Positions 1 to 7,600 of a stretch of 46,925 bases of DNA are shown here, piece after piece. The translations under genes were made by a program, and so were the position numbers. The DNA is taken from positions 1-46,925 of the IMG/VR virus record IMGVR_UViG_3300023292_000002; one strand, written 5' to 3'. Under the pieces are notes generated by a model. It was given only the letters and a program-made list of their open reading frames with translations, ran no database searches and was not told where the DNA came from. Numbering within the stretch: the first letter of the stretch is position 1; each line of letters starts with the position of its first letter. Origin of the DNA: a virus.

Positions 1-127
1 GCTTTGACAAATCCTTTTGGTTCAAATATTGATATTGATGATAATAGATATATTCAGTATAAGGCAACATGGACTACGACAGCTACGGCAAAAGATTATG
101 TAACTATAGATGATATTAAGATAAATT
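1..127. repeat. Terminal direct repeat, left copy (assembly overlap)
   Basis: These 127 bases are identical to 46799-46925. The fibre gene that starts at 44309 continues through the overlap in the same frame and stops at 630. This is what a circular assembly cut at an arbitrary point gives. The length of 127 is a common assembler k-mer size, so I read the repeat as an overlap artefact rather than a physical terminal repeat. Confidence 0.93.
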
Positions 128-630
128 TTGATGATGTTGAAAGTACAAGTTTAGCTTTGGCTAAGGATTATACTGATGCTTATCATCCGGATCTTTCTGC
201 TGGAGATATTTTACATAACCAAAGTGATGGGCTAACGTCGCTTGTAGGAACTTCATACGTTAAAGTTAAAGAATTTACAATTATAAAAGATGGAACATAT
301 CGTATTAAGTTTTCACTTACAGGAGCTGATGGATATGGTAGGATTTATCGTAATGGTGTGGCAGTAGGAACAGAGAGAAATGTATCAACTTCTCCTGCTT
401 ATACAGAATATAGCGAAGATATAAGCGGATGGTCAGAAGGGGATTTATGTCAATTATATGTTCACGATACTGCTGGAAATGGGTGTATTTCAAAGAATTT
501 CAGAATATATAGTGATATATCAGAATTAAGATATGGTGTCTCAAAATTTAATACAGCTATTGAAGGTTCTACATCGCCATTAACTGCATCACAACTTACA
601 GCAGTTTTAGAAGGTCTTGGATTTTTATAA
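1..630 (+). CDS. C-terminal part of the junction-spanning tail fibre/adhesin
   Basis: This is the last 209 codons of the gene that begins at 44309; joined across the circle the product is about 1039 residues. This part is beta-rich and Ser/Thr/Gly-rich. It contains a segment (KVKEFTIIKDGTYRIKFSLT) that resembles a jelly-roll or carbohydrate-binding fold, and ends in a short helical tail (LTASQLTAVLEGLGF). A TTG at 4 is only an apparent start created by the cut. The product is inferred to be a host-recognition fibre, because it follows the tail hub and precedes further fibre-like genes. The fold and the receptor are not determined. Confidence 0.8.
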   Translation, partial: ALTNPFGSNIDIDDNRYIQYKATWTTTATAKDYVTIDDIKINFDDVESTSLALAKDYTDAYHPDLSAGDILHNQSDGLTSLVGTSYVKVKEFTIIKDGTYRIKFSLTGADGYGRIYRNGVAVGTERNVSTSPAYTEYSEDISGWSEGDLCQLYVHDTAGNGCISKNFRIYSDISELRYGVSKFNTAIEGSTSPLTASQLTAVLEGLGFL

Positions 631-643
631 CAAAGGAGAAAGC

Positions 644-1435
644 ATGAAAAAGTATTTATTTATAATTTTAGCGTTAATGATAGCTGTTCCGGTATTAGGA
701 GCAAATCAATGGGATAAATTAGAAATTAAATCAGCGACGGAGATAAACAACTATGATGTTGTCATTCCAACAAACAATGAGGCGCTTGATAGGCTCTTAA
801 CGAATTATCGGCAAGGCGTTAAGATTATTTATAGTAGCGCAAGTGCTATCAAAGTTGAAGATGGGGAAATTGTATGTAGCAATTCCGGTGGAACGATAAG
901 ACGTTTTAGAAAGAATACTACGGCAACAACTACGGTTGATTGGGATGATATTGATACAGGATCAGAGGCGGCAGATACGACGTATTACGTTTATGCGGTT
1001 GCTGATACTGATATTACAGGGTTCACGTTTAAGATTTCAGAGAGTGCAACTTCTCCCGACGGTGCTACATATTTCAAAAAGATAGCTACTTTTTATAATG
1101 ATGATGATTCTGATATTACTTATGATGACATAGTTAATTATCAATTAGAAGAAAAGTCATTTGGAGATTGGGAAACTAAAAGCGCTAATACTACATATCA
1201 AGCCACAACAGATGGATTTGTTGTTGCGGTTAGATCAGCAAATGGGAGTAGTTCTTTTAATGTTTTAACAGATTCAGCAACGCCTCCAACAGAAGTAAGA
1301 GGTAGTCATGGAGATAGCGGGGATGATGCAGATGATAGTAAAGGTTCATCCTCTTCGCCAGTAAGGGCAGGAGATTATTATAAAGTAACATATTCAGGTG
1401 GAGCGCCAACGGTTTATTGGGTTCCACATAATTAA
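644..1435 (+). CDS. Exported fibre-like or fibre-associated protein with signal peptide
   Basis: 263 residues. The ATG at 644 is preferred over an in-frame upstream start at 617 because AAAGGAG lies just before it and translation then begins with a clean Sec signal (MKKYLFIILALMIAVPVLGA). The mature part looks beta-rich, with Thr/Asp-rich repeats such as TTYYVYAVADTD and a C-terminal low-complexity Gly/Ser/Asp stretch. That composition is typical of tail-fibre and tail-accessory proteins. It follows the large fibre by 13 bases. No family is recognised. A signal peptide on such a protein is unexpected for a phage that assembles in the cytoplasm. Confidence 0.7.
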   Translation: MKKYLFIILALMIAVPVLGANQWDKLEIKSATEINNYDVVIPTNNEALDRLLTNYRQGVKIIYSSASAIKVEDGEIVCSNSGGTIRRFRKNTTATTTVDWDDIDTGSEAADTTYYVYAVADTDITGFTFKISESATSPDGATYFKKIATFYNDDDSDITYDDIVNYQLEEKSFGDWETKSANTTYQATTDGFVVAVRSANGSSSFNVLTDSATPPTEVRGSHGDSGDDADDSKGSSSSPVRAGDYYKVTYSGGAPTVYWVPHN

Positions 1436-1450
1436 AAAGGAGAAGGTGAA

Positions 1451-1849
1451 ATGAAAAAATTTATCGTAATAGCATTTTTATTTTTGTCATTAATTTGTGT
1501 TGAGGCTAACGCTGAGGTTTTCGTACTTATCAATTCTTCTACGCTTGATATTCAAGATATAAGCGTTAGGGATGATGCAGTTGTTGAGGAAGGATTTGAA
1601 AAGGTTATCCTTAAAGGTTCTATTTCTGATTATGCTTTAGATGAAAAAGCACAGAATTATAAGTTTATCGACGGGAAATTCATTTATAATTCAGAAAAGA
1701 TAAATGCTGAATATCAAGCTAAGGAAGATGCAAAAAAAGTAAAAGAAGATATGGTTTTGATTGAAAAGAAAATGAAAGAATTAGCGTATGATGCACTTGA
1801 AGCTGATGGCGTGAAAATGAAAAAAATTACAAAAGATATGCTTAAATAG
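1451..1849 (+). CDS. Small exported protein with C-terminal coiled coil
   Basis: 132 residues. It starts with a Sec-type signal (MKKFIVIAFLFLSLICVEANA, predicted cut after ANA). A short beta-like region follows, then from about residue 85 a Lys/Glu-rich segment (QAKEDAKKVKEDMVLIEKKM) likely to form a coiled coil. An AAGGAGAAGG ribosome site lies just upstream. Its position directly after two fibre-like genes suggests a fibre-associated or chaperone-like role, but the function is not recognised. Its end overlaps the 3' end of the antisense HNH gene by 8 bases. Confidence 0.65.
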   Translation: MKKFIVIAFLFLSLICVEANAEVFVLINSSTLDIQDISVRDDAVVEEGFEKVILKGSISDYALDEKAQNYKFIDGKFIYNSEKINAEYQAKEDAKKVKEDMVLIEKKMKELAYDALEADGVKMKKITKDMLK

Positions 1850-2372
1850 TTCTTTTACTATGAAAGGTGTTTTGATGGAAAGATTCAGTAGGACACAATT
1901 TAAGGTTTTCGATCCTATTATCATGTCTAATTTTATTGATATGGTGAATCCTTTCTTTTTTAGTAAGAAAGCGTCCGATATGTTTTTCCATTACAAGGCG
2001 ATGTTCTTGAACATAGCCATATTTACAGCATCCCGGATGAGAAGGGATAAGTATTTTAATATATCCTTGACCAGTACCAATTCTCCCGGTTTTGAAATTA
2101 CACGCATCTTTTCCTTTTGGCATTGGGTTCTTTTTCAAATACTTTTTTCTTCCAATGCTTATATTGACTTTTGCTTGTGGTGTTTTAGGCTTATTTATCA
2201 AAGATTTACTAATTTTATTTTTATGATATTCAGAAAGTGGCTTTCCTTTTTGTGTATTATGATAACACTTAGAAGAGCAATATTTTCTTATATGTTTTTC
2301 ACATTTAAAAACATAGAAAGATTTTCCACAGATACAACATTTATTAACAAGTTTTTTAGGTTTATATTGCAT
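1842..2372 (-). CDS. HNH homing endonuclease (antisense)
   Basis: 176 residues and the only convincing minus-strand gene. The N-terminus has a Cys-rich zinc-binding region (CCICGKSF, then CEKHIRKYCSSKCY). A basic linker follows, and the C-terminal third carries the HNH pattern typical of phage endonucleases: QEHRLVMEKHIGR, then IHHINKIRHDNRIENLKL. It is probably a free-standing homing endonuclease that cuts at or near this intergenic site. Its orientation against the late operon fits a selfish insertion. The overlapping + strand frame at 1860-2399 reads as nonsense and is left out. No promoter is obvious. Confidence 0.85.
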   Translation of the reverse strand: MQYKPKKLVNKCCICGKSFYVFKCEKHIRKYCSSKCYHNTQKGKPLSEYHKNKISKSLINKPKTPQAKVNISIGRKKYLKKNPMPKGKDACNFKTGRIGTGQGYIKILIPSHPGCCKYGYVQEHRLVMEKHIGRFLTKKERIHHINKIRHDNRIENLKLCPTESFHQNTFHSKRTI

Positions 2373-2395
2373 ATAAATATTATAGGAGAAATTGC

Positions 2396-2452
2396 ATGAT
2401 AGTCAATAAAAATTATAAATTTAAAAAACTCAAAAAGGAAGATTTGAAATGA
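2396..2452 (+). CDS. Possible 18-residue ORF upstream of the cupin-like gene
   Basis: A very short basic ORF (MIVNKNYKFKKLKKEDLK) preceded by a good AGGAGA site. Its stop overlaps the next ATG (ATGA). It may be a real leader peptide that couples translation to the next gene, or the remnant of a gene displaced by the HNH insertion. The evidence is the ribosome site and the stop-start overlap only. Confidence 0.3.
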   Translation: MIVNKNYKFKKLKKEDLK

Positions 2453-3318
2453 TAGCTGAGGTAACAGTAAAAAAGAATATTATTCCGGCTCCTGTTAAGC
2501 CAATGAACAACAGATTAAAAGAATTAATTGTTGACTTTGAGGCTATAATCAGAAATGCAAATACTGCTATTGATGCAGATGATATGCCAGTAAGACATAT
2601 ATTTGCAGAAGGGCTTTACATTAGAGAAATTTTTATGGCAAAAAATATGGTTATTGTAGGAAAACTACATAGACATTCTTATTATAGCATGATGATCTCA
2701 GGCGATATTTCTTGTTTGACAGAGAACGGAATAAAACGAATGACCGGATCTAATCAAAGTATTGCTCCCCCGCTAGTAAAAAGATTTGGATATACGCATG
2801 AAGATACTATATGGCAAACAGTACATCCTAATCCTGATAATATTACAGATATAGATGAACTTGAGAAAATGTTTATTATTGAAGAGCCTATTCCTGTTTC
2901 TACTGGCAGAAACAACGAATATTTAAGTCTTTTCTTACATAAAGTGTTTCTTGATAAATATAATCCTTTAAAATTTAGAGCATTGACGAAAGAAATATAC
3001 GACCATGAAAAGGTTGGACATTGGAGTGATTGGACAGAAGAACAGCAAGAGCTTTATATGAGTGGTGATTGGGAGGCATTTTCAGTAAGTCGTGGATATA
3101 GTGCAGAGGAAATTGAAGCATTAAGACAATGGATAGAAATGAAAGAATTTGCAGAAGAACATGGGCTTGAACCGCTTGAAGATGTAAGGGATTTGTCAAT
3201 TAAGGCTTATGAAAGAAATTTATCTAATGATAAAAATGGGGAGATATTACTTTCTTCTCATATACCTACGAGTAAAAAGATACCGTACAAAAGGAGGGCA
3301 ATTTGTCATCAGCAATAA
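2449..3318 (+). CDS. Cupin-like phage protein of unknown role
   Basis: 289 residues. The middle part (about residues 70-135) resembles a cupin barrel: GKLHRHSYYSMMISGDI has the G...HxH...G spacing, followed by a second His-containing strand (HEDTIWQTVH). The C-terminal part is helical and acidic, containing WSDWTEEQQELYMSGDWEAF. It sits immediately upstream of the ejection-protein genes and overlaps the next by 16 bases, so it is likely co-expressed with virion proteins. The cupin assignment rests on motif spacing only; a sugar-binding or structural role is possible. Confidence 0.6.
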   Translation: MIAEVTVKKNIIPAPVKPMNNRLKELIVDFEAIIRNANTAIDADDMPVRHIFAEGLYIREIFMAKNMVIVGKLHRHSYYSMMISGDISCLTENGIKRMTGSNQSIAPPLVKRFGYTHEDTIWQTVHPNPDNITDIDELEKMFIIEEPIPVSTGRNNEYLSLFLHKVFLDKYNPLKFRALTKEIYDHEKVGHWSDWTEEQQELYMSGDWEAFSVSRGYSAEEIEALRQWIEMKEFAEEHGLEPLEDVRDLSIKAYERNLSNDKNGEILLSSHIPTSKKIPYKRRAICHQQ

Positions 3319-4007
3319 CAGCAGCAGTTATAACCGCCGGAGCAGGAGTATATTCTGCTAGTCAGGCAGGGAAAGCATCTTCTAGGGTTGGAGGACAATA
3401 CCCTGATTATGTTGAGGATGAGAATTTTAACGAATCTCAAGAAAGACTTAGCGGATTAGGTGAGAATATTCTTGAAGGGGACGTTCCTGATTTCTTTAGT
3501 GATATTGGGAAGCCGGGAGGTCAGTCATTCGAGAAATTTCTTAATATGAGTAACGCTGATATTTCAAAGGGAATACTTGAAAGTGCGGCGGCTACTGGAA
3601 GAAGTGGTGGTGCTGTTCAGTCAATGACGGCAGAAGCGATTGGGAAAAATGAAACAAGTCTTAGATATAAAGATTATCTTAATTCAGTAGAGGGTAAGAA
3701 ATGGCTTATGAATATGGGTGTTGATATTACTTCTGGTGTTCGTACGTCAGCATTTGGAAGAGAACAAGGAATAAATAAGTTTGCTATTGGCGAAACAAAT
3801 TACAATCTTAAAAGAGACCAGTATTTAGATCAATCAGATTTAATGTTAGGGAAAATGGAAGGTGATGCGTGGGGTGATGTAATTGGTTCTATTGCTGGAA
3901 TTGGTGGAATGATGGGTGGTGGATCAACGCCATCAACAGTAGGTGCTTCAACGGCTCCCGGAGGTTTTCAAAACTTTAATATGTCATCAGGATTAGGAGG
4001 AATATAA
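3303..4007 (+). CDS. Putative internal virion (ejection) protein
   Basis: 234 residues, TTG start at 3303 supported by AAGGAGG six bases upstream; no better start exists. The N-terminus is Ala/Gly-rich and hydrophobic (SSAITAAVITAGAGVYSASQ), and the C-terminus is Gly/Met-rich with a weakly hydrophobic stretch (GSIAGIGGMMGGG). This pattern is common in small ejection proteins of short-tailed phages, which must cross or enter membranes. It overlaps the cupin-like gene and is followed after one base by another ejection candidate. The role is inferred from composition and position. Confidence 0.6.
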   Translation: MSSAITAAVITAGAGVYSASQAGKASSRVGGQYPDYVEDENFNESQERLSGLGENILEGDVPDFFSDIGKPGGQSFEKFLNMSNADISKGILESAAATGRSGGAVQSMTAEAIGKNETSLRYKDYLNSVEGKKWLMNMGVDITSGVRTSAFGREQGINKFAIGETNYNLKRDQYLDQSDLMLGKMEGDAWGDVIGSIAGIGGMMGGGSTPSTVGASTAPGGFQNFNMSSGLGGI

Positions 4008-4008
4008 A

Positions 4009-4692
4009 ATGACAATGAGAAGCGCGGCAAAGATGTCAGCCATTATGAATGGCTTAAAATCAGGGCGTGAAGAGCGTCGTGATATAGCTGAGAAACGAAT
4101 ACAGAATCAGAGAGAAACAGAAGATTACGAATATAAGAAGAAAACCCATAAACTTGACTTAGAGAATAAAAGAAGAACTGGTCAGATTTCTGATATGGAG
4201 TTAAAGGTTGAGACAGAAAGACTTGCTCCTTTATTTAAGGCGATTGAAGCTAGGGATAAATTAAAAAGGTCTCAGATTGATGATGCAGAAAAAAATAATA
4301 CAGAAAAAAGAAAGTTTGGCGAAAACGCATTGGGACAGATTGTTAGAGAAGAAGCACTTATGCGTGCGAATGAAGATGTTGCAAGAATGATTCCTAGCCT
4401 TTCTAAAGATAAGAAAACTAAACTTAAAGACACAGATGATTATGCAGTATTTGAAGCAGCGAATAAGATGGCTAAAGATGACCTTTATGGGAAAGGAACA
4501 CATAGTCAAAAGGTTGAAAAGTATCTTCCTGAAGCTAGAAAACTTTTAGGATTAGGAGAAGTCGAAACAAAAAAATCTAAATCTAAAACAAAATCAGAAA
4601 CAATAAGAATGAAGGATTCTAATGGAAAAATTTGGAACATCGACGCAGATAAAGTCTCAAACGCAGAAGGACGAGGAGCAACAAGACTTTAG
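4009..4692 (+). CDS. Putative internal virion protein, coiled-coil rich
   Basis: 227 residues, highly charged. The first 90 residues look like a long helix or coiled coil (REERRDIAEKRIQNQRETED). The C-terminus ends in a pattern often seen closing phage internal proteins (KDSNGKIWNIDADKVSNAEG), which argues the reading frame is real to its stop. The last 71 bases also encode the start of the 1958-residue protein in another frame. Likely an ejection or core protein acting with its neighbours. Confidence 0.6.
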   Translation: MTMRSAAKMSAIMNGLKSGREERRDIAEKRIQNQRETEDYEYKKKTHKLDLENKRRTGQISDMELKVETERLAPLFKAIEARDKLKRSQIDDAEKNNTEKRKFGENALGQIVREEALMRANEDVARMIPSLSKDKKTKLKDTDDYAVFEAANKMAKDDLYGKGTHSQKVEKYLPEARKLLGLGEVETKKSKSKTKSETIRMKDSNGKIWNIDADKVSNAEGRGATRL

Positions 4693-7600
4693 TGATCTTG
4701 GGTTTCCTGAAGATAGTGTTTTTGAAAGCGCATATACACGCACAGCTTCTTATGAGGGTGGGTATACTGAGGATATTGGGGGAAAGACTAACTTCGGTAT
4801 TACTCAAGAATTATTAGATAGTTATAATAAACTAAACGGCTTGCCATACAAAGATGTAACTAATCTCAAACAGGAGAGAGCGAAGGAAATACTTAAAGAT
4901 GAATTTTGGGAAAAACCTAAACTTAATACTTTAGAACCAGATGTTTCAGAAGTTTTGTTTGATTATGGCGTTCAATCAAGTCCTGAGCGAGCTATTAAGG
5001 CTTTTCAAAATATTATAGGAACAAAAGTTGATGGAAAAATAGGAGATAATACACGTAAGAAGCAAGATGAATATATTGAAAAGAATGGAAAGAAACAACT
5101 TCTTCAAGAAAGTGTTGACCAAAGAGAAGAATTTATTAAGACAACTCCGGCGTATAAAAATACAGACCAAAAAGATGGGCTAATGGAGAGAATAAGAAAA
5201 ATAAAAGCTGATTTTGATTTAAGCTCATTGAATCCTTTTGGTAGTGATGCGTATGCGGCTGAAACAGATGATTTTTCAGACTTAGGCACTCCTGAGGAAT
5301 CCGACTTCTCTGACTTGGGAACACCCGAAGATGATTTCTCTGATTTAGGCACACCAGAAGAAGAACTCCACGTTCCTGAAGACCCAAGAGACAGTTTAAG
5401 TTTTTTCCAAAAGGTATTGACAAGCAAAGCATCAGAAAATGTATTTGAAAGTGCATCGCAATCTGCTAGTGCATTAAAAACAGCAGGACAGGCAATAACA
5501 AAACTTCCTGCTAATATAGGAATTGCTATATTAAAAGCACATCAAGGAGCAGAGGGGGCAAGTGTAGTAGATAAAGGATGGATAAATAAAACATTAAAAA
5601 ATGCACAAGAAAATTCAAATGAATTTGTAAAAGATATTTATAAAAAATATAATGATAAACAAGTGATAAAAGGAATACCTATTAAAATAACAGATATTGC
5701 TGAATTACCAAGAAATATAGCTTTTTCAGTAGCATCTATGGGCGCAGGGTTAGCGGCAGGAGTTCCTATTTCTTTTATTCCTGTACCCGGAGCCAGAGTT
5801 GCCGCATGGACAACAGGAACGGCTGCATCAGGTAAAGTTGCCTACGAGATGTCTACATATGAAATAATGCAAGAATATTTAGAGGCTAAAAATGAAGAAA
5901 GCATAGAAAACACAGGTAAGGGCATTACATCTGAAGAAGAGAAGGAATTAAAGACAATATTCGGATATGAAGCCGCTAAATATGGATTATGGGAAGCTGT
6001 ACCAGAAGCATTAAGTAATTTAGCTTTTGCGAAGATTTTAACTGCGCCTCTTGCTAAAATAGCTGGGAAAAACATTGCAACTCGTATTGTAGCAAAACTT
6101 TCAGGTTTATATGGAGAAGAATTGCTGACAGAAACAATTACACAAAAAGGTCAAGCTGGAATTGAAAAAGAAGCAGGATTAAGAGAAAAGGATATAACTT
6201 GGGGTCAGGCATTAAAAGAGGTGGCTCCGCAAACCTTTTTATTAACAAGTGTAATGGGTGGTGCTGGCGCAACTGCTATTTCTATTAAAAATAAAGTTAT
6301 GCCATCGTTGGCAAATGAGCTTAAAAATAAAAAAATTACACCTGAACAAGAACAAATAATTAGACAAGAGTTAGAAGAACATATTAATAAAGTTTTTGAA
6401 GAAGCGCAAGAAAGTGGATTTATAAAAGAAGAAATTACTAAAGAAAAGCCTGTTAGCGAAAAAGTGATAGAAGAGCAGAAAAGCGGCTTAGAAGAAAAAG
6501 CCCCTGAGAAGCCTGTAGAGGCACAAGCTCAAAAAAAGGTAGAAGTAGTCGTAACACCTGAGAAAGTCGCACAGGAGGCGAAAGAAGCCACAGGAGATGG
6601 CAGTCTGATTGAAGAAGCTAAAAAATATAAGAGTGCTGAGGAGTTTGTGAAAAGCCAGACACTTGTTGTTGCTAACAAAGGTGCTGATGGAAAGATATAT
6701 TATGGAGAGCCTGGTGAAACTCATGGACATTTAAGTATGAATTATGCAGAGAAAATAAGAAAATCTGCTAATTTAAAAGAGGGAGAAGCTACTTGGACAG
6801 AAGTAGGATTTGCATATCCTGGTAAAGAAATAATGAGTAGAGAAAAAGCGTTGGAAGTAACAAAAGTAAAACCTTCTACAACAGATGGTGAATTAGACGC
6901 TTTAGATTATAAAGAACAAGAAGGTTCTAGTGTTAATAGACGTAATAAATTAATTGACATCTACAACAAAGCTAAGGTAGATAAGGTAGTAGAGAAGAAA
7001 GAAATAGCTAAAATTCCAAAGACAGAACAAAGAAAAGATATATCATTTTATTCTGGCGGTAAAAATATGATTGTTAAAGTTGGCGATTTAGAAAATTTCT
7101 TTTTGAAAGATATGGGGATTAAGGCTGATGTAAAGCAAATTAAAGAAGGAATAATGGTAGATACGCAAACACATCAATCAACAACTGCTATTCAAAGAAA
7201 ATTAAGTGAATATGATATTGTTTCTATGCAGAAAGGTAATGAAGGAGAACAAAGACTTGTTATTGGTGGAAGAAAAACAGACGCTCAAGATTATTCTCAT
7301 TTATTGCAAGTAGAATATGAGCCAAAAGGAAAAGAAATATCAGGCGCAAAAGCTGGTTCAATGGCAGCAGAAAAAACAATTAAAGGCGGAGGTTATGGAA
7401 CAGTAGAAAATAGCGAGAAAGCCACAAAAGAACGTCCACCTAAAACAGATTATTCTCTCGTCGCTGAAGGATTGCCTAAACAGAATTTTAGCGTTATTGA
7501 TGAAGCTCTTAAATTATCTGCTCCAGCAGTAAGGGGAGAAACAGCTAGATTAGGTGCAAGGATTATCCGCAAGAACATATCAGAAATGGCTCATAATGAC

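Noticed and set aside
1-127. A biological direct terminal repeat as in T7-like phages
   Set aside because: The fibre gene continues in frame across it and the length equals a usual k-mer size, so an assembly overlap is simpler.
1860-2399. A 179-residue + strand ORF
   Set aside because: It is the antisense of the HNH gene; its product is Phe-rich with no domain, while the minus-strand frame has a full HNH motif.
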